Shown one piece after another: positions 54,004-61,860 of a stretch of DNA of 64,000 nucleotides. Every line of letters starts with the position of its first letter. The first letter of the stretch is position 1. Below the pieces are notes generated by a model. It made no database searches. It was not told the DNA's origin and saw only the letters and a program-made list of their open reading frames with translations. The stretch is from Thalassovita litoralis (GTDB taxonomy: Bacteria > Pseudomonadota > Alphaproteobacteria > Rhodobacterales > Rhodobacteraceae), in contig NZ_FXTO01000014.1 of NCBI RefSeq assembly GCF_900182725.1, forward strand, positions 30,964-94,963, read 5' to 3'. Position numbers and translations under genes: made by a program.

Positions 54004-55377
54004 ATGAGTTTGGACACCGTCCTTTCCCGTATTGACGAAGACCTGCCGCAGGCGCTGGACCGGATGATGGAATTGCTGCGCATCCCGTCAGTTTCCACCG
54101 ACCCGGCCTATAAGGACGATTGCCAGACCGCCGCCGATTGGCTGGTGGCTGATCTGCAAAGCCTTGGGGTTGCTGCCGAAAAACGCGCCACCCCCGGACA
54201 TCCGATGGTGGTGGGGCATGTTGATGGCGACGGGCCACATATCCTGTTTTATGGCCATTACGATGTGCAACCCGTGGACCCGCTGGAACTGTGGAACCGC
54301 GATCCCTTTGATCCGGCGATTGAAAATGACAACGGCCACAAGGTCATTCGCGGGCGCGGGTCGTCCGATGACAAGGGGCAGTTGATGACCTTTGTCGAAG
54401 CGTGCCGCGCGTGGAAATCCATCCACGGCAGCCTGCCCTGCAAGATCACCTTCTTTTTCGAGGGCGAGGAGGAATCAGGCTCGCCGTCGCTGGTGCCGTT
54501 CATGCAGGACAACGCGGACGAACTGAAATCCGACATCGCGCTGATCTGCGACACGGGTCTGTTCGGAGAAACCACCCCCGCCATCGTGACCATGCTGCGC
54601 GGGTTGCTGGGCGAAGATTTCACCATCACCGGCCCGGACCGCGATTTGCATTCGGGGATGTATGGCGGCATTGCGATGAACCCCATCCGCGTGCTGACCC
54701 GCATTCTGGCCGACCTGCATGACGATACGGGCCGGATCACCCTGCCCGGTTTTTATGATGATGTGCCAGAACTGCCGGACGAAGTGCGCGCCCAATGGCA
54801 ATCGCTGAATTTTGATCACGCGTCCTTTTTGGGCGAAGTCGGCCTGAAAGCCCCCGCAGGTGAACAGGACCGCACGCCGCTGGAAATGATCTGGTCGCGG
54901 CCCACCTGCGATGTGAATGGCATCTGGGGCGGGTATACTGGCGCGGGGTTCAAAACCGTACTGCCCAGCAAGGCCAGCGCCAAGGTCAGCTTCCGGCTGG
55001 TCGGGCAGCAAGACCCGGATAAAATTCGCAAAGCGTTCCGCGCCTATATCGAAAGCCGCCTGCCCGAAGGGTTCAGCATCGAATACCGCACTGAAAAAGG
55101 ATCGCCCGCTTCGCAAATGTCCATCGACAATCCGATGTTCGATAAGGCCCGCGCGGCGCTGTCAGACGAATGGCCCAATGCGGCAGCTTATGTGGGGTGC
55201 GGTGGGTCAATTCCGATTGCCGGGTATTTCAAGGATATTCTGGGAACCGACTCCATGTTGATCGGATTTGGTAAGGACGATGACCAGATCCACAGCCCGA
55301 ATGAAAAATACGACGTATCCAGCTTCCACCACGGCATCCGTAGCTGGGCACGGATTCTGGAAGCGTTGACGCGCTGA
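54004..55377 (+). CDS. M20 family dipeptidase
   Basis: Cytoplasmic di-zinc peptidase of 457 residues (ArgE/DapE/CPG2 clan). Metal and catalytic residues are in YGHYDVQP near residue 86, GRGSSDDKG near 120, the EGEEESGS Glu-Glu near 153 and a distal His near 435 (SSFHHG). A lid/dimerisation domain splits the catalytic part (about 200-380). The family contains beta-Ala-His and Xaa-His type dipeptidases; specificity is open. ATG at 54004 has AGGAGCG upstream. Confidence 0.9.
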   Translation: MSLDTVLSRIDEDLPQALDRMMELLRIPSVSTDPAYKDDCQTAADWLVADLQSLGVAAEKRATPGHPMVVGHVDGDGPHILFYGHYDVQPVDPLELWNRDPFDPAIENDNGHKVIRGRGSSDDKGQLMTFVEACRAWKSIHGSLPCKITFFFEGEEESGSPSLVPFMQDNADELKSDIALICDTGLFGETTPAIVTMLRGLLGEDFTITGPDRDLHSGMYGGIAMNPIRVLTRILADLHDDTGRITLPGFYDDVPELPDEVRAQWQSLNFDHASFLGEVGLKAPAGEQDRTPLEMIWSRPTCDVNGIWGGYTGAGFKTVLPSKASAKVSFRLVGQQDPDKIRKAFRAYIESRLPEGFSIEYRTEKGSPASQMSIDNPMFDKARAALSDEWPNAAAYVGCGGSIPIAGYFKDILGTDSMLIGFGKDDDQIHSPNEKYDVSSFHHGIRSWARILEALTR

Positions 55378-55389
55378 GGATGGGCCGGT

Positions 55390-55450
55390 GGGGGCGCTGC
55401 CCCCGCCGCGCTTTGCGCGACTCCCCCAGAGTATTTTTGGCAAGATGAAA
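55390..55450. repeat. Composite intergenic repeat, inverted copy
   Basis: In plus-strand order: stem GGGGGC / GCCCCC with a GCT loop (55390-55404), a CGCGC / GCGCG stem with TTT loop, then CTCCCCCAGAGTATTTTTGG and CAAGATGAAA. This is the reverse of the element at 12823-12884. Its distal end overlaps the upstream ATG candidate of the dehalogenase gene, so that ATG is better read as part of the repeat. Confidence 0.7.
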
Positions 55451-55459
55451 GGCAAAACG

Positions 55460-56326
55460 ATGCAAGGGTTTCAGGACGGCGTGGCCGATGTGAACGGGGT
55501 TCAGATTGCCTTTTGCAAAGGGGGGACTGGCCCGGCGGTTTTATTACTGCATGGCTTTCCGCAGACCCGCGCGATGTGGACCCATATCGCGCCGGTTCTG
55601 GCGCAGCGGTTCACCGTGGTCTGCGCCGATCTGCGCGGCTATGGGGCATCGTCCAAGCCTGCGGATGTGGCGGCCTGTTCGTTTCGGGACATGGCGGCGG
55701 ATCAGGTGGCGTTGATGGCATCGCTGGGCTTTGATCAATTTCACGCCGTTGGCCACGACCGGGGCGCGCGCACGGTGCATCGCATGGCGCTGGATCATCC
55801 GGGCGCAGTGAAAACCGTGACCATGATGGATATCATCCCCACCCATCTGTTGCTGGATCAACTGACGCAGCAGGTGGCAACCGCTTATTATCACTGGTTC
55901 TTTCTGGCCCAACCCGCCCCGTTTCCGGAACGGTTGATCGGCGCGGACCCGGATTATTATTTTGAAAGCTGCCTGCTGGGCTGGGGCGCATCGCAACTGT
56001 CGGATTTTGATCCGGCCCTGTTGGCGGAATATCGCGCCGCATGGCGCGACCCGGACACGATCCGCGGCATGTGCAACGATTACCGCGCGGCGCTTCAGGT
56101 GGATTTCGCGCTGGATCAGGCCGATCTGGAACGGACCGTGGATTGCCCGGCGCTGATCCTGTACGGTGCGGATGGCGCAATGGCCAAGGCCTATGATGTT
56201 CCCGGCACATGGGCCGCCCGTTGCCCGAATATGCAGGCCGCAGGCATTCCCGGCGGGCATTTTTTCCCCGACACTGCCCCACAGGAAACCGCGCAGGCTG
56301 TTTTTCGTTTTTTGTCAGACCACTAG
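55460..56326 (+). CDS. Haloacetate dehalogenase (fluoroacetate dehalogenase-like)
   Basis: Alpha/beta hydrolase of 288 residues. Counting from the ATG at 55460 (AAAGG 8 nt upstream), it has nucleophile Asp100 in GHDRGAR, carboxylate-holding Arg101 and Arg104, catalytic acid Asp124 (MDIIPTH), halide-pocket His145-Trp146 (YYHWFF) and Tyr208 (NDYRAA), and base His267 (GGHFFPD). These match Asp110, Arg111, Arg114, Asp134, His155, Trp156, Tyr219 and His280 of R. palustris fluoroacetate dehalogenase in order and nearly in spacing. So haloacetate hydrolysis to glycolate is well supported, though fluoride preference is not proved. Its TAG overlaps the convergent gene's TAG within CTAG. Confidence 0.88.
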   Translation: MQGFQDGVADVNGVQIAFCKGGTGPAVLLLHGFPQTRAMWTHIAPVLAQRFTVVCADLRGYGASSKPADVAACSFRDMAADQVALMASLGFDQFHAVGHDRGARTVHRMALDHPGAVKTVTMMDIIPTHLLLDQLTQQVATAYYHWFFLAQPAPFPERLIGADPDYYFESCLLGWGASQLSDFDPALLAEYRAAWRDPDTIRGMCNDYRAALQVDFALDQADLERTVDCPALILYGADGAMAKAYDVPGTWAARCPNMQAAGIPGGHFFPDTAPQETAQAVFRFLSDH

Positions 56327-57195
56327 ACGATACTGTTAAATCGATCCGGCAACTGGAATTGCAGCTTATATTCGGGGCGTTCAAATTCAAAAAACCCGGT
56401 ATCGCCGCGCGGGCCAAAGCTGCGCTGCATCTTTTTACGATAGGGGCGCATATCGAACCCTTCGACCATCGGTAAGTCGGCGAACGCATCAAATACGGCG
56501 CGATCCTCGCCCCGTGCTTCGGCAAACCAATGCCGCCCGATAGACACGTCCTGCACCGCCCCCAGATCCTGTGTCAGCGCATTGCGCCGGTTCATTGCCG
56601 CCGCATATTCCCCAAAGTCACAAAATTTCAGATGCAGCAGATACAGGCAATCCGGCGTGAACAATTGTTCAAACTGGGTGTAATGCCCACCCCGTGCGAT
56701 CTTGGTTCCGGTCGAAATGATACAGGGCTTGGAATAATGCGGGGCCAGCCGTACATGGCGTCGCAGCCCCAGCACATGATCGGTGATCGGCTGATGTTCC
56801 TGGTCGATGCGGTGGATCACTTCCAGTCCCAGCGGCGTATAAACCCGGTTCTTGCGCACCTCTGTCAGAAACTCCAACAGGGTACGCCCGTCTGCCGGAT
56901 CAATCACCACCAATTCATCCACATCGCCCACGATCACATGGGTGTAATATGACCGCAGCCCCATCACCAGATTGTTCAGCAACCGCCAGCGTTTCATATC
57001 GAAATTGCGCTGTCCGTCGCCGGGAATACCGATGATGTTACACCCTTCGGCCAGCCGCGCCACATCCGTGCCGCGCCCGTGATTGACGATATACAGGTTT
57101 TCACGCCCGAACTGCCGCCCATAGTGGTTCAGCCAAAGTTTCAGGAAAAACAGGTCGTCCCGTACCATCGTGACAACCGCAACGGTCGATTGCAT
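56323..57195 (-). CDS. Family 2-type glycosyltransferase (Glyco_tranf_2_4)
   Basis: A 290-residue soluble glycosyltransferase-like protein. It starts with VAVVTMVRDDLFFLKLWLNHYG, as GT2/GT92-like proteins do, and has the D-x-D-type VGDVDELVVID near residue 92 that would bind metal and sugar nucleotide. Substrate and acceptor are unknown; cell-surface polysaccharide work is the usual role. The start ATG is unique. It is divergent from the sulfotransferase-like gene, 90 nt apart, and its stop overlaps the dehalogenase stop. Confidence 0.8.
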   Translation of the reverse strand: MQSTVAVVTMVRDDLFFLKLWLNHYGRQFGRENLYIVNHGRGTDVARLAEGCNIIGIPGDGQRNFDMKRWRLLNNLVMGLRSYYTHVIVGDVDELVVIDPADGRTLLEFLTEVRKNRVYTPLGLEVIHRIDQEHQPITDHVLGLRRHVRLAPHYSKPCIISTGTKIARGGHYTQFEQLFTPDCLYLLHLKFCDFGEYAAAMNRRNALTQDLGAVQDVSIGRHWFAEARGEDRAVFDAFADLPMVEGFDMRPYRKKMQRSFGPRGDTGFFEFERPEYKLQFQLPDRFNSIV

Positions 57196-57285
57196 CGCCT
57201 GTGGCCTCTGCTCTTTTTCTGCCTTTTCGTGACCGTAACGAATTTACTGCTATAAGAGAATCGAATTTTGAATGCAGGAGCCTTC

Positions 57286-58035
57286 GTGATCGCCCTACCC
57301 GACAGTTTCGCCGAAACCGGCCTGCATTTCGTGCCGGGTGCCGTTGCGCCAACCCGGTTTCAGGTGATCGGGGAACGCAGCAGCGGCACGAATTACCTGA
57401 AACGTCTGTTGGGCCGGAATACGCCGCTTCAGCCAGTTGAATTGCAGGGCTGGAAGCACGGGCATATGCAGGCGCTGGCGATTCCGCGGGATATGGTGGT
57501 GTTGATCAGCCTGCGGGATGCGCGGCCTTGGGCGCTGTCGATGTTTGCAAAGCCGTGGCACACAAAACCCGACCATCAGGCCCTGCCCTTTGATCAATTC
57601 CTGCGGGCGCCTTGGGACACGGTGATTGATCACACCAAATATTTCCCCGGCACCGGCCCGCTCATGCTGGGGGAACCATTACAACAGGATCGTGATCCGT
57701 TGACGGGCCTGCCCTATGCGAATCTGCTGCGTCTGCGTACCGGAAAACTGCGCAGTCATCTTAGCTTTCTGCAACGCGGTTGCGCCTGTGTCGTGGTGCG
57801 TCAGGAAACCGTTCTGGCCGATCCACAAGGGTTTCTGGCGCAGTTTCGTGCTGCGATAGGCCTGCCTGTGTCAGAAAACGCCCTGCGTCCGGTGGTGAAA
57901 CGGCTGGGGGCCAGATTCAACGCGGCGGTTAACCGTCCTTCGGGTCCATCGTCTTTTCCGTCAGGCCAGCTTTCCTTTCTGCGGCAGGAACTGGACCTGC
58001 CGATGGAATCGGCCTTGGGCTATTGTTACGACTAA
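57286..58035 (+). CDS. Sulfotransferase-like P-loop protein
   Basis: A 249-residue soluble protein with GERSSGTNYLKRLL near residue 31, which resembles the 5' phosphosulfate-binding loop of PAPS-dependent sulfotransferases, and later VVVRQETVLADP resembling the 3' phosphate-binding region. Start is the GTG at 57286 with GGAG 6 nt upstream; the earlier TTG at 57268 lacks a site. It is divergent from the glycosyltransferase gene, which suggests that both modify the same surface glycan. The enzyme class is tentative, and substrate unknown. Confidence 0.65.
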   Translation: MIALPDSFAETGLHFVPGAVAPTRFQVIGERSSGTNYLKRLLGRNTPLQPVELQGWKHGHMQALAIPRDMVVLISLRDARPWALSMFAKPWHTKPDHQALPFDQFLRAPWDTVIDHTKYFPGTGPLMLGEPLQQDRDPLTGLPYANLLRLRTGKLRSHLSFLQRGCACVVVRQETVLADPQGFLAQFRAAIGLPVSENALRPVVKRLGARFNAAVNRPSGPSSFPSGQLSFLRQELDLPMESALGYCYD

Positions 58036-58049
58036 GGTCAGGGACGGAA

Positions 58050-58271
58050 CTACCCCCGCCGCGCCACCTGACGCAGCCCCTTGGCCCCTGCCAACAGCCA
58101 CGGAAACCCGTGAAACAGCAGATCGAATATATCAACCGGACGCGCCAGCGTACCACTGGCCAGCATCCTCAGCTTTTCCCAGATATGCGGTTCGGGAACG
58201 AACGGGGCCAATCCCAGCGTGGCACAGGCAATTGCGACCGAGGTCCAAGGCAAGCTATCAATCCAACGCAT
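58050..58271 (-). CDS. Small membrane protein, conserved
   Basis: A 73-residue protein: one hydrophobic span near residues 8-27 (WTSVAIACATLGLAPFVP), then EPHIWEKLRMLASG, an amphipathic part and a second short hydrophobic stretch (FDLLFHGFPWLLAGAKGL). I recall near-identical small proteins in other Rhodobacterales, sometimes mislabelled as RND transporter. Function unknown. It is convergent with the sulfotransferase-like gene and lies just after the tRNA-Asp pair on the same strand. Confidence 0.72.
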   Translation of the reverse strand: MRWIDSLPWTSVAIACATLGLAPFVPEPHIWEKLRMLASGTLARPVDIFDLLFHGFPWLLAGAKGLRQVARRG

Positions 58272-58317
58272 TGCTATGGTCCTCTGGATATTCGCGGCGC
58301 CATTTCAAGGGAGAAAA

Positions 58318-58394
58318 TGGCGCGGTTGACGGGGCTCGAACCCGCGACCCCCGGCGTGACAGGCCGGTACTCTAACCAACTGAGCTACAACCGC
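58318..58394 (-). tRNA. tRNA-Asp (GTC), copy 2
   Basis: Full 77-nt cloverleaf with encoded CCA. The acceptor stem GCGGTTG pairs with CAACCGC, and the anticodon loop reads CTGTCAC with anticodon GTC. It is identical to the copy at 58430-58506, from which it is separated by 35 nt; both are probably cut from one transcript. Confidence 0.97.
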
Positions 58395-58429
58395 GCTTTT
58401 CTGCGTCGGGACATTAGATTGGACAGCGG

Positions 58430-58506
58430 TGGCGCGGTTGACGGGGCTCGAACCCGCGACCCCCGGCGTGACAGGCCGGTACTCTAACCAACTGAGCTAC
58501 AACCGC
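58430..58506 (-). tRNA. tRNA-Asp (GTC), copy 1
   Basis: First of two identical tandem tRNA-Asp genes in transcription order. Cloverleaf complete: acceptor GCGGTTG, D-arm GCTCAGTTGGTTAGAGT, anticodon GTC, TTCGAGC T-loop, discriminator G and encoded CCA. A promoter lies about 37-65 nt upstream. Confidence 0.97.
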
Positions 58507-58542
58507 TCGCTGCCCGCTCATATCGTCCTGAGCGTGAGGGGG

Positions 58543-58571
58543 TGTTTATGCGTAGCGGTCGCGGGCGTCAA
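58543..58571 (-). promoter_or_regulatory. tRNA-Asp promoter
   Basis: On the minus strand TTGACG (58571-58566), a 17-nt spacer and TAAACA (58548-58543). Transcription would start near 58536, about 30 nt before the first tRNA-Asp. Confidence 0.7.
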
Positions 58572-58885
58572 GCGCCTGTGGGCGGAAAAATTACAAATAA
58601 TTCATCGCGGCCTTTCAGGCGAATAGCGCCACCTTTTAGATGGGGTAAATTCCCCTATAAATTCGGGATTTTCACGCGAAACCCCCGGCAAAAAAAATCA
58701 GGAACACGAATGGATCAACCGCCGCCCTGCCCGTGCGTGATTAAAAATCTGGCACCTTTGCCGTACCCGAACCGCAAACCGATATAAAATCGGGCGTATG
58801 CCTGTTTCCCGAACGAGTCGCGCGCTAAGCTGTTTGCGATAACGCACAACAAATATGCGGCATAAGTCTTTGATATAAGGGAAAA
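58572..58885. other. Intergenic stretch between tRNA genes
   Basis: About 310 nt without a supportable gene. It becomes AT-richer towards the right and holds a few short palindromes (for example around GGGGTAAATTCCCC near 58640). I see no RNA gene with a recognisable fold. Confidence 0.5.
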
Positions 58886-58935
58886 TGGTGGGTGATGAGA
58901 GACTCGAACTCCCGACATCTTCGGTGTAAACGAAG
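58886..58935 (-). pseudogene. 3' fragment of tRNA-Val (TAC), probable attachment-site half
   Basis: Fifty nt that match the 3' part of a tRNA-Val(TAC): anticodon stem CTTCG / CGAAG with loop TTTACAC, variable loop ATGTC, T-arm GGGAG-TTCGAGT-CTCTC, acceptor ATCACCC, discriminator A and CCA. The matching 5' part (acceptor, D-arm) should follow on the plus strand as CGCTCTACC...; instead unrelated sequence begins at 58936. The break is at the edge of the anticodon stem, a common crossover zone for tyrosine integrases. It cannot give a functional tRNA. Confidence 0.88.
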
Positions 58936-59246
58936 AACGGGCCGCTCAATCTATTGATTCTTCGTCAACAGAACTGTTTTTATTCACTATTTTTTGCCGC
59001 CTTCACAGGCAAAGTCAGGTTCAACAGGTTCATTGAACTGCTATGCACTTCGTAAAATTGCACATCCCAGCGCTGCCGACCTGACCTCAAGGCAAATCGG
59101 CTCCCTATCCGGCAGGTGGCGCATCGCCTATCCCGTCATTTTGCGGAGCGCCCCGCAGCTCTCGTTGCGAACTCTATACTTTTGGTCTAATTAGGAATCT
59201 AAGGCAGGCAGATCGAGCACAACCTGATTCACCAAAAGCAAAACAG
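58936..59246. other. Non-coding start of the putative element
   Basis: About 310 nt without a supportable gene. An 8-bp inverted repeat, ACGAAGAA / TTCTTCGT, reaches from the tRNA fragment (58930-58937) to 58958-58965 and may be an integrase arm or core site. The rest shows scattered stop codons in all frames and no RNA fold that I recognise. Confidence 0.5.
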
Positions 59247-59579
59247 ATGACCACATTTAAAGCAGCAATTGACATATGCGGACTGGCGCACAAGCAAGCC
59301 GCAGACTACTTTGGCGTCTCCCAGGCAACCATCAAGACATGGTCCAGCGGAAAGACCCCTCCGCCCATTTATGCTTGGCACATGCTGGCCAGCCTGCTGG
59401 AACAGATCATGACCGTGGCAGATAGGACATCTGCCAATCTGGAGCTCAGTGTGATGAATCGCGCCGAGATAAGCGTTGTGAAGGCCAACGATAGCAGCGA
59501 CGAACTACCGGGCTCAGCCGGTGATGCGGCCAGCGCAATGGCTATAATGATGGCCATTCAGGCCAACAGAAAGCGATGA
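59247..59579 (+). CDS. Small HTH DNA-binding protein
   Basis: A 110-residue protein. Residues about 12-36 (LAHKQAADYFGVSQATIKTW) form a helix-turn-helix of the Xre/YdaS kind, followed by SSGKTPPP and a helical part. The C-terminus is Ala/Ser-rich and low-complexity. Such small regulators are common on phages, plasmids and integrated elements. The ATG has no strong ribosome site. I cannot name a target or family member. Confidence 0.65.
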   Translation: MTTFKAAIDICGLAHKQAADYFGVSQATIKTWSSGKTPPPIYAWHMLASLLEQIMTVADRTSANLELSVMNRAEISVVKANDSSDELPGSAGDAASAMAIMMAIQANRKR

Positions 59580-59764
59580 TGCCCAGGCATCGCATGAACA
59601 CCTGTCTTGGAGGCCGGCCGAAGCAAATGGCTGGTCTTTAAAATTTGCCCAATCATCCCGTTTTCAGAGAGCGGCGTTTCAAAGAGTTGCCCCTAACTTG
59701 CCAACCGATTTACATGCCATATAAGCGGACATCATCGACCTCCACTATGCAGTGATTTTCTCGT

Positions 59765-60190
59765 ATGCGTCTCCTTATTGTTGCTCTTTCTATCTGGACC
59801 CTTCTCTACCCATCCTTTCTGGCGGCCAAGGATACTGTTGAGGGGCGCGTAACGCGCGTCAGGGACGTAGACACCATTGTGGTTGCAGGAACGCCGATCA
59901 GGTTAAATGGCGTTGATGGCCCAGAGGTATCAACGCGCGCAGGCAAACAAGCGAAATTGTTTATGCAGCGGCTTGTGGCTGGTAAGTTCGTGAAATGCGA
60001 CCTGAACGGTGATCGCACATATGACCGGTGGGTTGGAGTGTGCTACCTTGACGGTACAGACATCGGCGCAATTGCCATACAGTCGGGTATGGCGCTGGAT
60101 TGTGCGAGATACTCCGGCGGACGATACCGCTCTCTGGAAACCGCCTCTGCACGCGCCAAAATAAAACGCGCAGGTTACTGCCAGCGTTAA
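59765..60190 (+). CDS. Secreted thermonuclease-family protein
   Basis: A 141-residue protein with a signal peptide (about 1-21, ending FLAAK) and a single staphylococcal-nuclease fold. The Ca2+/catalytic pattern is visible: Asp in VRDVDTIVV, Arg in PIRLNGVDGPE with its Asp and Glu, and the second Arg in TYDRWVGVCYLDG. This SNase pattern is enough to expect phosphodiesterase activity on DNA or RNA outside the cytoplasm. Two extra Cys pairs (CDLNG, GVC, CAR, YCQR) may form disulfides. No neighbour suggests a specific target. Confidence 0.85.
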   Translation: MRLLIVALSIWTLLYPSFLAAKDTVEGRVTRVRDVDTIVVAGTPIRLNGVDGPEVSTRAGKQAKLFMQRLVAGKFVKCDLNGDRTYDRWVGVCYLDGTDIGAIAIQSGMALDCARYSGGRYRSLETASARAKIKRAGYCQR

Positions 60191-60590
60191 GGTCTGCCGG
60201 CAGCCCCCAAACCACCGGAGAACGCGCAGAGTATCAGCTATTGAGTTTAGGGGGTCAGTTTGTTTTCAGCTTTTTGATGCACAGGGAACTCAAACCATTT
60301 AACGTCCCCGAAAGGCAAAAGCACCATTAATGCTGCACTGTGTAGGAATGTCTGGCTCCATAGACCTAGACAAAAAACTGCCCAAACTGGATGGGTTTTG
60401 ATGGTTTTTTACCTTTCAATAGCTTGTTTCTAGGGGAGGCGGAAAACCGTGAAAAACCGTTATTGCCGTGCAGGTTATGGTAATGGGTTTTGGCAGTCCG
60501 TTGCCTGTAGATATAATTTCAGATTCCAACTGGTTTTTTCGCCATCGTTGAACCATTGTCTCTCTGCTAGGCGACGGGAATCATATCATT
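60191..60590. other. Intergenic region upstream of the sigma-factor gene
   Basis: About 400 nt, AT-rich, with no supportable gene. It contains a tandem GRAAAACCGT pair (60441-60460) and several GGTTTT-type runs of unknown meaning. The candidate ECF promoter at 60549-60577 lies at its right end. Confidence 0.5.
60549..60577 (+). promoter_or_regulatory. Candidate ECF-type promoter of the sigma-factor gene
   Basis: TGAACC (60549-60554), 17 nt, CGACGG (60572-60577). The same spacing and a similar -35 occur at 61861-61889 before the fasciclin gene (TGAAAC-N17-CGTGTC). The resemblance is limited; autoregulation is typical of ECF sigma genes. Confidence 0.35.
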
Positions 60591-61133
60591 TTGACGGACA
60601 CGAATGACATAGAGAGCGCAATTATGCGCGTCAGCCTCGGGGACCGCGAGGCGTTTTCTTTACTCTATGACGCGACCTCCTCGAAACTTTTTGGGGTGTG
60701 TCTTCGTGTCTTAAACAACAGAGCTGAAGCAGAAGACGCGCTGCAGGATGTTTTTGTAAAGGTTTGGAACAAGGCCGACCGATACAAAGCAGGCGGTTAC
60801 AGTCCGATGACATGGCTGATCACTCTGGCGCGAAACACGGCCATTGACCGGTTGCGGGCGCGGAAAACTGGGAATGTGGACATCGACGATGTGCATGACC
60901 TCTCGGATGGGTCGCCCACACCCGAGGCTGAGGCAATTGCCTCGTCCGAACGAAAACGGCTGAATGACTGTTTCGAAGAGCTAGAGTCAGACAAATCAGA
61001 GGCGGTACGCCGGGCCTATCTGGACGGCGACAGTTACAAAGACCTAGCAGCACGATACGATGTGCCGCTGAACACGATGCGAACCTGGCTGCGCCGCAGC
61101 CTGATGACACTGAAGGATTGTCTGAGCCGATGA
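60591..61133 (+). CDS. ECF sigma factor (SigK-like)
   Basis: A 180-residue alternative sigma factor with region 2 (about 20-85: LYDATSSKLFGVCLRV ... DVFVKVWNKADRY) and region 4 (about 125-175: EAVRRAYLDGDSYKDLAARY then NTMRTWLRRS). No region 3, as expected. The start is a TTG close to the candidate promoter; no better in-frame start is upstream and an internal ATG would remove part of region 2's flank. It is coupled by ATGA to an RskA-type anti-sigma gene, and fasciclin, MsrB and DUF4394 genes follow. The M. tuberculosis SigK-RskA-MPT70/83 module has the same logic. Confidence 0.9.
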   Translation: MTDTNDIESAIMRVSLGDREAFSLLYDATSSKLFGVCLRVLNNRAEAEDALQDVFVKVWNKADRYKAGGYSPMTWLITLARNTAIDRLRARKTGNVDIDDVHDLSDGSPTPEAEAIASSERKRLNDCFEELESDKSEAVRRAYLDGDSYKDLAARYDVPLNTMRTWLRRSLMTLKDCLSR

Positions 61134-61816
61134 GCCAGAAAGAAGATCATAACGACGATGCGGCTCTGGCCGGTGAGTACGTCTTGCATCTTCTGGATGG
61201 GGAAGAGCTTGCGGTTTTTGAGGCGCGTTTGACTATGGAACCAGCTCTGCGGGCGCTGGTGCGTGACTGGGATGCATCGCTTGTCGCCCTGACCGACGGC
61301 ATCGCCCCCATAACGCCACCAGCTATGGTGAAAGACAAGCTGCAAGCGGTGCTCTTTCCCGATGCCGCCAAGCCAAAGCGTTCCTTGTGGACTTGGCTGG
61401 CCGGTGGCGTGGCCGTCGCTGCGATTGTGGTGGGGGCCGCGTTCCTAACCCCTTCGCTGATCCAAGACCCGGTCTTTGAACCAAGCTTAACCGCCAGCGT
61501 GGCCGCGCAAGATGGCACGCTGGTTGTTGCGGCGCGCTTCATCGCTCAGACAAACGCGCTTGAATTGACGCGCGAAGCAGGGGCGGCGCGCCCGGGCCGG
61601 GTGCTTGAACTTTGGCTGATCGCCGAGGGAAGTGATGCGCCTGTATCGCTGGGTGTGCTCCCGGCAGACACGGAGACCCGGATTGAGCTTACACAGGACA
61701 TCGCACAGCGGCTGGCCAATGGCCTTCTTGCGATCAGCGACGAACCGCTCGGTGGCTCTCCGACAGGTGCGCCTACAGGAGAGGTTTTGGCTGTCGGTCC
61801 TGTGACAAACGCTTGA
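61130..61816 (+). CDS. RskA-type anti-sigma factor
   Basis: A 228-residue membrane regulator: N-terminal cytoplasmic helical anti-sigma domain (about 10-60; LAGEYVLHLLDGEE and FEARLTMEP), a span at about 87-106, and a periplasmic RskA C-terminal domain (about 120-225; FIAQTNALELTREAGAARPG, LELWLIAEGSDAPVS). No zinc-binding HxxxCxxC is present, so metal or thiol sensing at the N-domain is unlikely; control is more likely by proteolysis or redox in the periplasm. The ATG overlaps the sigma stop. Confidence 0.9.
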   Translation: MSQKEDHNDDAALAGEYVLHLLDGEELAVFEARLTMEPALRALVRDWDASLVALTDGIAPITPPAMVKDKLQAVLFPDAAKPKRSLWTWLAGGVAVAAIVVGAAFLTPSLIQDPVFEPSLTASVAAQDGTLVVAARFIAQTNALELTREAGAARPGRVLELWLIAEGSDAPVSLGVLPADTETRIELTQDIAQRLANGLLAISDEPLGGSPTGAPTGEVLAVGPVTNA

Positions 61817-61860
61817 TCTAAAACCATAATCCATTTTTTTTTACAAAATCAGATTTTTTC

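Noticed and set aside
58318..58506. Direct repeats that could suggest a short CRISPR array
   Set aside because: The two repeats are full tRNA-Asp genes with cloverleaf and CCA; no third repeat and no cas gene.
58936..58985. Intact tRNA-Val 5' half to the right of the fragment
   Set aside because: The expected D-arm and acceptor sequence does not follow 58935, and no copy was seen up to 64000.
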